Shown here: one piece after another, positions 1-6,852 of the stretch | Layout of the letters: every line of letters begins with the position of its first letter | Numbering within the stretch: the first letter of the stretch is position 1 | DNA from: HLUCCA09 sp039189975 | Lineage (GTDB): Bacteria; Pseudomonadota; Alphaproteobacteria; Rhodobacterales; Rhodobacteraceae | NCBI GenBank assembly: GCA_039189975.1 | Contig: JBCCYI010000048.1 | Span: forward strand, 1-22,852 | Reading direction: 5' to 3' | Length of the DNA stretch: 22,852 nt | Translations under genes and position numbers: made by a program | The notes under the pieces: generated by a model | Told to the model about the DNA's origin: nothing | Databases searched by the model: none | Seen by the model: only the letters and a program-made list of their open reading frames with translations

Positions 1-994
1 CATGGCGCCACCAATCGGCCGGCCCGGGCAGCCCAAGACGCGCACGGTCGACAGGGGTGGATGGGGCTTCCGTCCGTCGCGCCACGCGCAGACGCGCGGA
101 CCGCGCCCTGGGATTGGCGTCCACTTCCGCGCGCGCAGGCTCGATGGCCTTGCGCGGAGACAGGCGAAACTGCGGCGCGGGCCCGTCCGCTTCGGGGGCA
201 AAACGGTTGGCACGGCCACTCTCGCCCGCGCGCTGCTGCAAGAAGCGCTTCACCACGCGATCCTCCAGCGAGTGAAACGTGACGACCGCAAGCGCGCCGC
301 CGGGGCTTAACACGCGCTCAGCGGCCTCCAGCCCGCGGATCAACTCGCCAAACTCATCGTTCACCGCGATGCGGATTGCCTGAAAACTGCGCGTGGCCGG
401 ATGGCTCTGCCCGGGCTTGGCGCGCGGCAGACAACCAGCCACCACGTCCGCGAGCCCTGCCGTCGTGTCCAGCGGACGCGCGGCGACGATGGCGCGGGCA
501 ATGCGCCGGGCGGCACGCTCTTCGCCATAGTGAAAAAGGATGTCCGACAACTTCTCAGCGCTCGACGTGTTGACAAGGTCGGCAGCGGATGGACCGAGGC
601 CCGACATACGCATGTCGAGCGGCCCATCGCGCAGGAACGAAAAGCCACGCTGCGCCTGATCAAGCTGCATCGACGAAACGCCAAGATCCAGGGCGACACC
701 ATCCACCGGTCCTTCAACCACTTGGTCCAGCTCAGAAAACCGCCCCTCAACAACCGTTAGCTGTGCCCCCCAACGGTTGCGCAACGGCGCCGCGCCAACG
801 ATGGCATTCGGGTCCCGGTCGATCCCGGTGACATGCTGCGCACCGGCTTCGAGCAGTCGGCCGGTATACCCTCCCGCGCCAAACGTGCCATCGACCCAAC
901 TCCCGCTGACGGGCGCCACGGCCTCTAAAAGCGCGTCGATGAGGACGGGAACATGCGGCGGCGCCTCCGCCGGAGACTGGGCGGCGGCAGCCAT
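1..994 (-). CDS. rsmH: 16S rRNA (cytosine(1402)-N4)-methyltransferase RsmH (3' end beyond window)
   Basis: RsmH (MraW) uses S-adenosylmethionine to methylate N4 of C1402 in the 16S rRNA decoding centre. The minus frame is open from an ATG at 994 to the window edge, 331 codons without a stop. That is about full family length, so only the last residues are missing. The start reads MAAAAQSPAEAPPHVPVL. The SAM-binding region VDGTFGAGGYTGRLLEAG and GIDRDP follow, then LDLGVSSMQLDQAQRGFSF, the family signature SFQAIRIAVNDE and the VVTFHSLEDRVVK motif near the C-terminus. A GGAGG ribosome site lies 7 bases before the ATG, inside the end of mraZ. The mraZ stop is only 3 bases upstream (TAG CCG ATG), so the two genes are co-transcribed and probably translationally coupled. 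This is the conserved start of the dcw cluster. Confidence 0.95.
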   Translation of the reverse strand, partial: MAAAAQSPAEAPPHVPVLIDALLEAVAPVSGSWVDGTFGAGGYTGRLLEAGAQHVTGIDRDPNAIVGAAPLRNRWGAQLTVVEGRFSELDQVVEGPVDGVALDLGVSSMQLDQAQRGFSFLRDGPLDMRMSGLGPSAADLVNTSSAEKLSDILFHYGEERAARRIARAIVAARPLDTTAGLADVVAGCLPRAKPGQSHPATRSFQAIRIAVNDEFGELIRGLEAAERVLSPGGALAVVTFHSLEDRVVKRFLQQRAGESGRANRFAPEADGPAPQFRLSPRKAIEPARAEVDANPRARSARLRVARRTEAPSTPVDRARLGLPGPADWWRH

Positions 995-997
995 CGG

Positions 998-1504
998 CTA
1001 GCCTCCGCTGCCGGACGCCGCGTCGAGCCACTCGAGCGGGTCCATGCCGTCGGGGAGCGCATCAAGCTCCTCTTCGAGCTCCGCCTCCACCTCGGCATAG
1101 TTCTCCGGCGACCAGACCTGAAATGTGTCCCCGGTCGCGACAAAGGTGGCCTGATCCGACAACCCGAGCTTTTCGCGCACCCACGCCGGCAGAACCAGGC
1201 GGCCCGTATCGTCGACCGTCGTCTGAATGACCTTGGCGCTAAAGAGCTTCTCAAGTGTGCGGCGCTGCTGAGAGCCTCTCGGCATCGCTTTGATCTTGGC
1301 CGTCACCTCGCGCCAGGCCGTAACCGTGAAACACTCCAGATGGACCTGCTTGGAGGCGCCGTATTGCAGGTACACGCCGGGGCTCAGCCCTTCGGTCCAG
1401 TCCGGATCAGCCCCTTCGAGCACGCGACGAAACTGAGACGGGATCGACACCCGCCCCTTACCGTCCACCTTGTGACGGTGTTCGCCTGTGAAGCTGAGCT
1501 CCAA
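998..1504 (-). CDS. mraZ: Transcriptional regulator MraZ
   Basis: MraZ is a ring-forming DNA-binding protein with two SpoVT/AbrB-like domains. It represses its own dcw promoter by binding TGGGN direct repeats. The 168-aa product shows the N-terminal signature HKVDGKGRVSIPSQFR (about residues 11-26) and the second copy VDDTGRLVLPAWVREKLGL in the second half, as expected of the duplicated fold. The length is a little above the usual 145-165 aa. The start is a TTG at 1504: no ATG or GTG is in frame upstream near the AAGGAG sequence, which sits about 10 bases away, a longish spacing. The TTG and spacing suggest weak initiation, which suits a regulator made in small amounts. rsmH follows after 3 bases. 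Upstream lies a long leader with a terminator and two arrays of candidate MraZ boxes. Confidence 0.93.
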   Translation of the reverse strand: MELSFTGEHRHKVDGKGRVSIPSQFRRVLEGADPDWTEGLSPGVYLQYGASKQVHLECFTVTAWREVTAKIKAMPRGSQQRRTLEKLFSAKVIQTTVDDTGRLVLPAWVREKLGLSDQATFVATGDTFQVWSPENYAEVEAELEEELDALPDGMDPLEWLDAASGSGG

Positions 1505-1556
1505 CGCGCTGCGCTCCTTGCTCCGCCCCCAGTGATTCTGCTAGTGTTTTCAAATG

Positions 1557-1596
1557 AAAACGGCGGATCAGACTGCTGCCACTGTCTGATCCGCCG
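1557..1596 (-). terminator. Intrinsic terminator inside the mraZ leader
   Basis: On the minus strand a perfect 13-bp stem (CGGCGGATCAGAC pairing with GTCTGATCCGCCG, 10-base loop) is followed by TTTT. It lies 52 bases upstream of the mraZ start codon and downstream of the promoter candidate. It therefore interrupts the leader of mraZ itself and is not the end of a preceding gene, as mrp ends 560 bases further upstream. Read-through or RNA processing must therefore set dcw expression. Confidence 0.85.
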
Positions 1597-1770
1597 CCCT
1601 CTGCCCCGTCTGAGGGGTTGTCCGGATGTGTGAGCCACCTGGGGGGATGTTCTGCTCGCCCACACTCCGGATCTCAATTTGATGAAGTCGGATGCCTGTA
1701 TGAAACCTGCTTTTTTATTTGTTTCGGGAAGCGACTTGGGGGTGCTTCCTGTGCCCATCTTCATCGTGTG
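1557..1770 (-). ncRNA. UpsM-like leader RNA of the dcw operon (mraZ 5' UTR)
   Basis: Between the promoter candidate near 1775-1803 and mraZ lies about 210 bases of minus-strand leader that ends in a strong intrinsic terminator (hairpin 1561-1596, then TTTT). A second large hairpin is visible at 1621-1671: TCCGGA and GTGTG on one side pair with CACAC and TCCGGA on the other. In Rhodobacter sphaeroides the 5' UTR of the dcw mRNA yields UpsM, an abundant small RNA of about 206 nt. It ends at such a terminator and is cleaved by RNase E with help from the trans-acting RNA StsR. Position, strand, size and terminator all match here, so I call this an UpsM counterpart. Primary sequence similarity could not be tested. 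The exact 5' end is inferred. Confidence 0.65.
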
Positions 1771-1774
1771 GATA

Positions 1775-1803
1775 GGTATGACATGGGAGATGATGGGTCT
1801 CAA
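1775..1803 (-). promoter_or_regulatory. Candidate promoter of leader RNA and mraZ
   Basis: The minus strand has TTGAGA at 1803-1798 (5 of 6 to the -35 consensus), a 17-base spacer, and CATACC at 1780-1775 as a weak -10. Transcription would begin near 1768, giving a leader of about 210 nt to the terminator. An alternative slightly upstream is TTCACC, 16 bases, then CATAAT with its -10 at 1815-1810. Both overlap the TGGGN array, so MraZ binding would block either one. Confidence 0.4.
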
Positions 1804-1818
1804 CGGGAAATTATGGGA
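1784..1818 (+). promoter_or_regulatory. MraZ operator array, promoter-proximal (four NGGGN boxes)
   Basis: Four boxes lie at exactly 10-base spacing on the plus strand: TGGGA at 1784, TGGGT at 1794, CGGGA at 1804 and TGGGA at 1814. Known MraZ sites are TGGGN repeats separated by 5 bases, which is this period. The array overlaps the promoter candidates for the mraZ leader. The TGGG reads on the strand opposite to mraZ, whereas the distal array at 2106-2139 reads in the mraZ direction. Confidence 0.7.
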
Positions 1819-2105
1819 ACTCTCCAATTTTGGTGAATGCGTGACAACAGGCTGATGCCGCACTACCCAGATTAATAGCACATATAGGTGATGGAGCGCG
1901 GTAAAGCGCCTTATCTTGATTTCCGATACTCGATCGAACGTCACAGGTCGCGCGTCGGTGCAACATTTCGTGAACTCAGATATCTAGCACGCTCTAATTT
2001 TCTTGACTTTTTTGCGCTGACTTCATCGAGAAATGGCCTCAGGCAGCGTCCGAATCGGATCAAGTCGAGCTGAGATATACTGCATCAGTCTCTTTCACGG
2101 TCATT
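1819..2105. other. Non-coding stretch between the two MraZ box arrays
   Basis: This part of the mrp-mraZ gap is clearly more AT-rich than its surroundings. It contains only short open frames without ribosome sites or recognisable protein. I see no RNA gene here; RNase P RNA and tmRNA signature sequences are absent. Its likely role is upstream control DNA for the dcw promoter. Confidence 0.5.
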
Positions 2106-2139
2106 TCCCATGAGATCCCACATGTCCCATGAATTCCCG
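2106..2139 (-). promoter_or_regulatory. MraZ operator array, distal (four NGGGA boxes behind mrp)
   Basis: On the minus strand four boxes follow one another: CGGGA at 2139-2135, TGGGA at 2129-2125, TGGGA at 2120-2116 and TGGGA at 2110-2106. Their spacings are 10, 9 and 10 bases. The array starts about 18 bases beyond the mrp stop codon and lies roughly 300 bases upstream of the second array. It matches the MraZ box pattern. No convincing promoter was seen beside it; TATATC near 2070 is a weak -10 at best. Confidence 0.6.
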
Positions 2140-2157
2140 TGAGCACGCCTGGGGCGC

Positions 2158-3249
2158 TTAGGCGGCACCCGCCTGGATCAGTCTCTGCGCCAGAGCAGCG
2201 TATGCCGCGGCCGCTGGACCTTCGCCCGCGGCCACGGGTGTGCCCCTGTCGGACGCGATGCGGGTTTCGAGCTCCAGTGGGAGTGCTCCGAGAAAGGGCA
2301 AGCCCACCTTCGCGGCTTCGGCCGCAACGCCTCCATGTCCAAACAAATGTGCTTCATGCCCGCACTCGGGGCAAATGTAAGTGGACATATTCTCGATGAG
2401 CCCCAGCACCGGCGTCTTGAGCTTGGCAAACATGTCCATCGCGCGGCGCGCATCCATGAGCGCCACATCCTGCGGTGTCGACACAATAATTGCGCCGCTC
2501 ACGTCATAACGCTGGCACAGCGTGAGTTGGACGTCTCCCGTGCCGGGGGGCAGATCAATAATGAGATCATCGAGCACGCCCCAAGCCACCTGCCCGAGCA
2601 ATTGCTGCAGCGCGCCCATCAGCATCGGCCCCCGCCACACGACGGCCTCCTCCGGCTTGAGCATCAGACCAATGGACATCAAGGTGACGCCATGGGCCCG
2701 CAAAGGCTCAATCGTCTTGCCATCAGGGGACGCAGGCTTCTTTGACACACCCATCATCCGCGGCTGCGAGGGGCCATAGATGTCGGCGTCCAGGAGGCCG
2801 ACGCGGCGCCCGGCCCGCGCCAGAGCGACGGCGAGATTGGCCGAGACGGTCGACTTGCCGACCCCTCCCTTTCCCGAGCCAACGCCGATGATCCGGTCGA
2901 TCCCCTCAAGTCGCGCCGGCCCCGATGCGTCGGGGGCCGTGGGATGTCGGCCAATCTTGAGATCCGGAGGCGGCGCCGTGTTGCGCGCCGAGGGCCCGGG
3001 CGACGGCGCCGTGAGAACAGCAGTGACTTTGGTGACACCCTCCAGTCGCGCCACGACCGCTTCAGCCGCCGTGCGCACAGGGGCGAGCGCACGGGCTGCC
3101 GCAGGATCCGCGGCTTCGAGCACAAAGCTGACCGCCCCGTCTGGCGCCACGGAGACCGCGCGCACGAGATCCCGTGAGACGACCGTCCCGCCCTCCGGCA
3201 ACGCCAACGCCCCGAGGGCACGCAACACGGTTTCTTTTGTGACGCCCAT
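2158..3249 (-). CDS. mrp: Mrp/NBP35-family iron-sulfur cluster carrier ATPase
   Basis: This 363-aa cytosolic P-loop protein of the Mrp/ApbC/NBP35 family binds and transfers Fe-S clusters to apo-proteins. Residues 1-80 form a MIP18/DUF59-type domain. A Pro-rich linker leads to the deviant Walker A GKGGVGKST at 126-134. Further family motifs are LLDADIYGPSQPRMMG (152-167), the Walker B region DLIIDLPPGTGD (228-239), and the cluster-binding CPEC pair, C293 and C296. The start is an ATG at 3249 with GAGGAATT about 6 bases before it. Length and domain order are normal. It stands alone on its strand between the response regulator region and the dcw leader. A 6-1-6 palindrome lies 36 bases before the start. 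Confidence 0.95.
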   Translation of the reverse strand: MGVTKETVLRALGALALPEGGTVVSRDLVRAVSVAPDGAVSFVLEAADPAAARALAPVRTAAEAVVARLEGVTKVTAVLTAPSPGPSARNTAPPPDLKIGRHPTAPDASGPARLEGIDRIIGVGSGKGGVGKSTVSANLAVALARAGRRVGLLDADIYGPSQPRMMGVSKKPASPDGKTIEPLRAHGVTLMSIGLMLKPEEAVVWRGPMLMGALQQLLGQVAWGVLDDLIIDLPPGTGDVQLTLCQRYDVSGAIIVSTPQDVALMDARRAMDMFAKLKTPVLGLIENMSTYICPECGHEAHLFGHGGVAAEAAKVGLPFLGALPLELETRIASDRGTPVAAGEGPAAAAYAALAQRLIQAGAA

Positions 3250-3285
3250 AGTTAATTCCTCGCCGTGACAGAGCCGACCATGTGT

Positions 3286-3298
3286 CCACCTTAGGTGG
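3286..3298. promoter_or_regulatory. Dyad CCACCTTAGGTGG upstream of mrp
   Basis: This is a perfect 6-1-6 inverted repeat 36-49 bases upstream of the mrp ATG, either a small operator or a hairpin in the mrp 5' UTR. I do not recognise it as a known iron or Fe-S regulator site (it is not IscR-, RirA- or Fur-like). Confidence 0.3.
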
Positions 3299-3629
3299 TC
3301 TGCAACGCAGATGCCGCAAGAGACGTCTACCCAATGCCCGGGAATTCATCTCGTAGAACAGAAAAAAGTCATATGGACATATGCGGTTGCTGCATAGCAG
3401 CATTGAGGTCGATTACGGTTGTGCAGGCGCAGCATTTGCTTAGGTTGATCGGTGTTGGGTCGTCAAAGCGGAGCGCGCGATCCTTCGCCGGGCGGTACGC
3501 GGAAGGTTGTCGAACGCGCGTCGGGCGAAGAAGTTGCTGACGTGGCTTGCGCCAGAGCAAGAGCTCTCGGCGACGTCCCACCGGAACGCCTCTGGCCGTG
3601 CAGCTTTGCATCGGACCGGAGCACGAGAT

Positions 3630-3718
3630 GCACAGTTCAGGAGATCCGACCTCCTCCCTGGGTCTTCTGTGCTTGGCGGTGGCACCTTCCTCCTCCCTGG
3701 TGTCACCGCCTTTTTTTA
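3630..3718 (+). ncRNA. Cuckoo/CcsR-type small RNA with twin CCUCCUCCC loops
   Basis: Two consecutive hairpins each carry CCTCCTCCCT in a 12-base loop. Hairpin 1 pairs 3638-3647 (CAGGAGATCC) with 3660-3669 (GGGTCTTCTG) over 10 bp including G-U pairs; its motif is at 3650-3658. Hairpin 2 pairs 3675-3686 (GGCGGTGGCACC) with 3699-3710 (GGTGTCACCGCC) over 12 bp with one G-U; its motif is at 3689-3697. A T7 run follows, so hairpin 2 is also the terminator. This is the architecture of the cuckoo RNA family, which includes the stress-induced CcsR RNAs of Rhodobacter sphaeroides; their loops resemble anti-Shine-Dalgarno sequence. There the RNAs are processed from the 3' UTR of a small DUF1127 gene. 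No DUF1127 ORF was found upstream here, so this copy may stand alone. The 5' end and promoter are not determined. Confidence 0.8.
3675..3717 (+). terminator. Intrinsic terminator of the cuckoo-type RNA
   Basis: A 12-bp stem (3675-3686 with 3699-3710, one G-U pair) closes a 12-base loop and is followed by seven Ts. The T-run is on the plus strand only, so it ends a plus-strand transcript, although no plus-strand protein gene precedes it. Confidence 0.88.
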
Positions 3719-3828
3719 TTCGGGTATCAACCGCGATGCGGGCAAGGCCACATTCTCTTCTACGAGAGCGCACTGCCCTGAACGTGGCCCGCACCGGGCG
3801 CGCCGCCCCTCGCAGGACAGAACAACCG

Positions 3829-4245
3829 TCAGGTCGGTCGGAACTCGGCGCCACCTGACCCAAGGTCCGGGATCACTACTTGCCCGCCCCCGTTGGCAAC
3901 GTGGCTGCACAGCGCGATTATGTCTTCGATGTCGACAGGTTTGCGCATCACGGCCCAAACCGACGGTGCAAGTGAGAACAACTCCCGCTTGGAGTACACC
4001 GAGCTGCCCGTCACAACGACGATGCTGCACGTCGGGTTGACCTGCTTGGCAAAAGCCGCAACGCCGATGCCATTGTTCTCGCCCAACAACAAATCCAGCA
4101 ACAGCAAGTCGAAGGTCTCGCCTGACAGAGCCGCTTTCGCTTCCGCCTCGGTTTCGACCAGACGTGCAGCATAGCCCGCTTTCTCGATCACCGCGCCCCA
4201 AAGTGCGCGCAGATTTGGGTCGTCTTCGACCACAAGGACTTTCAC
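3829..4245 (-). CDS. Single-domain response regulator (CheY-like receiver)
   Basis: This 138-aa protein consists essentially of one receiver domain and takes phosphoryl groups from a histidine kinase. The acidic pocket E7-D8-D9 (LVVEDDP), the phospho-acceptor D51 in LLLLDLLLGENNG, T79 in VVVTGSS and K102 in RKPVD are all present, so it should be active. No output domain follows; the last 20 residues are Gly-rich. I chose the GTG at 4245 (VKVLVVEDD), which gives the usual receiver N-terminus and has GGGGAA upstream. A TTG at 4338 would extend the frame but contains the promoter. No kinase gene is adjacent, so its partner is unknown. It lies directly behind uvrD on the same strand but has its own promoter. 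Confidence 0.87.
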   Translation of the reverse strand: MKVLVVEDDPNLRALWGAVIEKAGYAARLVETEAEAKAALSGETFDLLLLDLLLGENNGIGVAAFAKQVNPTCSIVVVTGSSVYSKRELFSLAPSVWAVMRKPVDIEDIIALCSHVANGGGQVVIPDLGSGGAEFRPT

Positions 4246-4308
4246 TGCCTGTTCCCCGCTCGTACCGAACCGTTGCGCCCTAGTTTTTGGGCAGAATCTT
4301 TCCGCCGC

Positions 4309-4338
4309 TAAATAAGCCGAAAAATCGTCGCAGGTCAA
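4309..4338 (-). promoter_or_regulatory. Promoter for the response regulator, overlapping the uvrD stop codon
   Basis: On the minus strand TTGACC (4338-4333) is followed after 17-18 bases by TTATTT/TATTTA (4315-4309). The -35 hexamer contains the uvrD stop codon TGA. Predicted transcription starts near 4303, about 58 bases before the GTG of the receiver gene. Confidence 0.5.
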
Positions 4339-6725
4339 AACGGCACATCACCGGCGTGCGCGGCATCAACCAGGAATTTGGCAACTACCTTCTTTTCGCC
4401 TGCTTTATCGAAGCGAATCGCCAGTTTATCCCCTTCGATTCCCGCGACGGAGCCGTAGCCGAACTTCTGGTGAAACACCCTGTCGCCCTCGGTAAAGGAC
4501 GAAGACGCGTCCATGTCGATGACCATGTTGCGGCTCTCGCGTGGCTGAGACATGGGCCGCTCTGCTGATCGCGCCTGCATGCGTTTCCATCCTGGAGAAT
4601 TGTAGACGTCTGCACGCGCCGCGCGTTCATGCAGGTTCGACGCCGCTTGCCCCATGATCGCAGGCGAGGACTGCGCGGCCATGCCCGCAGCGCCATAGCT
4701 GCCGCCATAAAGGCCCGGCGGTGTCAGCACCTCCACATGCTCTTCCGGCAGTTCATCAATAAAGCGCGAGGGCAGCGCCGACTGCCACTGACCGTAGACC
4801 CTGCGATTGGCCGCAAAGGAAATCGTGCACAACGCTTCGGCCCGTGTGATCCCGACGTAAGCGAGGCGTCGCTCCTCTTCGAGGCCCTTCATGCCTTCTT
4901 CATCCATCGCGCGCTGTGAGGGGAACAGACCGTCCTCCCAACCGGGCAAAAATACCGCCGGGAACTCCAGGCCTTTGGCCGCGTGCAACGTCATCAGTGT
5001 CACTTTGGGGACATCGTCCTCTGCCTCATTGTCCATGATGAGAGAGACGTGTTCGAGAAACCCCTGAAGGTTTTCAAAGGCTTCAAGCGCCTTTATCAAC
5101 TCCTTGAGATTCTCCAGCCTGCCAGGGGCCTCTGGCGTCTTGTCGTTTTGCCACATCGCAGTGTAGCCGCTCTCGTCGAGGATCTGCTCCGCCAACTCGA
5201 TGTGCGCGGGCTCCCCGGCACGGACGAGGCCGGCCCAGCGATCCACGCCGTCCACAAGCTCGCGCAGCGCAGACGCGCCTTTGCCCGTCAACCCCTTCGC
5301 TGCCAGCAGGAGCCGCGCGCCGTCAAGCAGGCCGACCCCGTTGGTGCGCGCAGCGATCTGGATCTTCTGCTGAGCCTTGTCGCCGAGACCGCGCTTGGGC
5401 GTGTTGACGATGCGCTCAAAGGCGAGATCGTCTTCTGGCGACGTGGCCAGACGGAAATACGCCATGGCATCGCGGATCTCCATCCGCTCGTAAAAGCGCG
5501 GCCCTCCGATCACTTTGTAAGGCAGCCCGATTGTGAGGAACCGATCCTCGAAAGCGCGCATCTGATGCGACGCCCGCACCAGAATCGCGCAATGATCGAG
5601 CGGTACAGGAGAGAGGCCGCGCGTGCCCTGCCCCAGCGCCTCCAGTTCTTCGCCGATCCAGCGCGCTTCTTCTTCGCCGTCCCAATGTCCGATCAGGCGT
5701 ACCTTTTCGCCGTGTTCCTCGGCCGTCCAGAGCGTCTTGCCCAGCCGTCCCTTGTTGCCGGAAATCACGCCGGATGCTGCGGCAAGAATATGCGGCGTCG
5801 ACCGATAGTTCTGCTCCAGCCGGATCACCTTGGCGCCGGGAAAGTCCTTCTCGAACCGCAGGATGTTGCCCACTTCGGCCCCGCGCCAACCATAGATGGA
5901 CTGGTCGTCGTCGCCCACGCAGCAGATATTGCGGTGCCCGCCCGCCAGAAGCCGCAGCCACAGGTACTGGGCGACGTTGGTGTCCTGATACTCGTCCACG
6001 AGAATGTAGCGGAACCAACGGCGATATTGCTCCAGCACGTCGTCATTGCTCTGGAAGATGGTGACCATGTGGAGCAGCAGGTCGCCAAAGTCCGTCGCGT
6101 TGAGCGTGCGCAATCGCTCCTGATACTGCGCATAGAGCTCCACCCCGCGCCGGTCAAAGGCCGATGCGTCCGCGGCGGGCACTTGCTCGGGCGTCCAGGC
6201 CCGGTTCTTCCAGTTGTCGATGATCGAGGAGAGCATCCGCGGCGGCCAGCGCTTCTCGTCAATCTCGTTGGCCACAATCAACTGCTTGAGAAGACGGAGC
6301 TGATCGTCGGTATCGAGGATCGTGAAGTTGGATTTCAGCCCCACCAGCTCGGCATGGCGGCGCAGCAGCTTGACGCAAATCGCATGGAAGGTGCCGAGCC
6401 ACGGCATGCCCTCGACCGTATGGCCCATCAGAGTCCCGACGCGGGACTTCATCTCGCGCGCGGCCTTGTTGGTGAAGGTCACCGCCAGCACCTCGTTGGG
6501 GCGCGCGGTGCCCGTCACCAAAAGGTGTGCGATCCGCGCGGTCAGCGCCTTGGTCTTGCCCGTGCCCGCGCCGGCGAGCATCAAGACTGGCCCCTCCAGC
6601 GCCTCGACGGCGGCGCGCTGCGCATCGTTCAGCCCGTCGAGATACGGGCGGGGGGCGGCGGCCAGGGCGCGCTGCGACAGGGGGACGGCCTGCTCGAAGG
6701 CGTCGAACTCATCGTATGTGCTCAT
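4335..6725 (-). CDS. uvrD: ATP-dependent 3'-5' DNA helicase UvrD/PcrA
   Basis: This is a 796-aa superfamily 1A helicase of UvrD/PcrA/Rep type. It translocates 3'-5' on single-stranded DNA and acts in nucleotide-excision and mismatch repair and in removing obstacles from replication forks. Visible motifs are the Q motif LNDAQRAAV (32-40), Walker A GAGTGKT (52-58), motif Ia TFTNKAA (83-89), Walker B DEYQDTN (244-250), motif III GDDDQSIYGWRGA, motif IV QNYRST, motif V TLHAAKGLEF and motif VI VGITRA. The C-terminal module VFHQKFGYGSV to FDKAGEKKVV is the Tudor-like domain typical of UvrD/PcrA that contacts RNA polymerase, which argues against Rep. No clear ribosome site precedes the ATG at 6725. 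The divergent neighbour begins about 130 bases away. Confidence 0.95.
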   Translation of the reverse strand: MSTYDEFDAFEQAVPLSQRALAAAPRPYLDGLNDAQRAAVEALEGPVLMLAGAGTGKTKALTARIAHLLVTGTARPNEVLAVTFTNKAAREMKSRVGTLMGHTVEGMPWLGTFHAICVKLLRRHAELVGLKSNFTILDTDDQLRLLKQLIVANEIDEKRWPPRMLSSIIDNWKNRAWTPEQVPAADASAFDRRGVELYAQYQERLRTLNATDFGDLLLHMVTIFQSNDDVLEQYRRWFRYILVDEYQDTNVAQYLWLRLLAGGHRNICCVGDDDQSIYGWRGAEVGNILRFEKDFPGAKVIRLEQNYRSTPHILAAASGVISGNKGRLGKTLWTAEEHGEKVRLIGHWDGEEEARWIGEELEALGQGTRGLSPVPLDHCAILVRASHQMRAFEDRFLTIGLPYKVIGGPRFYERMEIRDAMAYFRLATSPEDDLAFERIVNTPKRGLGDKAQQKIQIAARTNGVGLLDGARLLLAAKGLTGKGASALRELVDGVDRWAGLVRAGEPAHIELAEQILDESGYTAMWQNDKTPEAPGRLENLKELIKALEAFENLQGFLEHVSLIMDNEAEDDVPKVTLMTLHAAKGLEFPAVFLPGWEDGLFPSQRAMDEEGMKGLEEERRLAYVGITRAEALCTISFAANRRVYGQWQSALPSRFIDELPEEHVEVLTPPGLYGGSYGAAGMAAQSSPAIMGQAASNLHERAARADVYNSPGWKRMQARSAERPMSQPRESRNMVIDMDASSSFTEGDRVFHQKFGYGSVAGIEGDKLAIRFDKAGEKKVVAKFLVDAAHAGDVPF

Positions 6726-6852
6726 GGGAGAGGAGCATAGCGCGCGCGCGGAAGAAATTAAAGAAGCGTTCCTCTAATGTTCTCACCGCTTTTGGTGCCA
6801 TGGCACGAAAGTGACGCTTGCCCCTTCGCGGCGCGGCTGCATAGCTGCGGCC

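Larger units (their letters stand above)
3250..3828. other. Intergenic region between mrp and the response regulator
   Basis: Apart from the cuckoo-type RNA and the mrp-proximal dyad, there are two small inverted repeats side by side: CATATG at 3370-3375 and again at 3378-3383, and TGCTGC-ATA-GCAGCA at 3388-3402. On the minus strand these are followed by TTTTTT near 3367-3362, which could be a weak terminator. The several open frames here look like random high-GC frames and match nothing I know. Confidence 0.5.

Noticed and set aside
1888..2073. 61-aa ORF on the plus strand
   Set aside because: No ribosome site, AT-rich non-coding composition and no recognisable protein; it lies between two regulatory arrays.
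1557..2157. RNase P RNA (rnpB) or tmRNA in the gap upstream of mraZ
   Set aside because: None of the conserved core sequences of these RNAs appears on either strand; the structured part fits a leader RNA with terminator.
3507..4040. 177-aa plus-strand ORF, with overlapping 109-aa and 103-aa ORFs
   Set aside because: They run through the small-RNA terminator and into the antisense strand of the response regulator; Arg/Ser-rich shadow composition.
4983..6740. 585-aa plus-strand ORF opposite uvrD
   Set aside because: Antisense shadow of the helicase, whose motifs are all intact on the minus strand.
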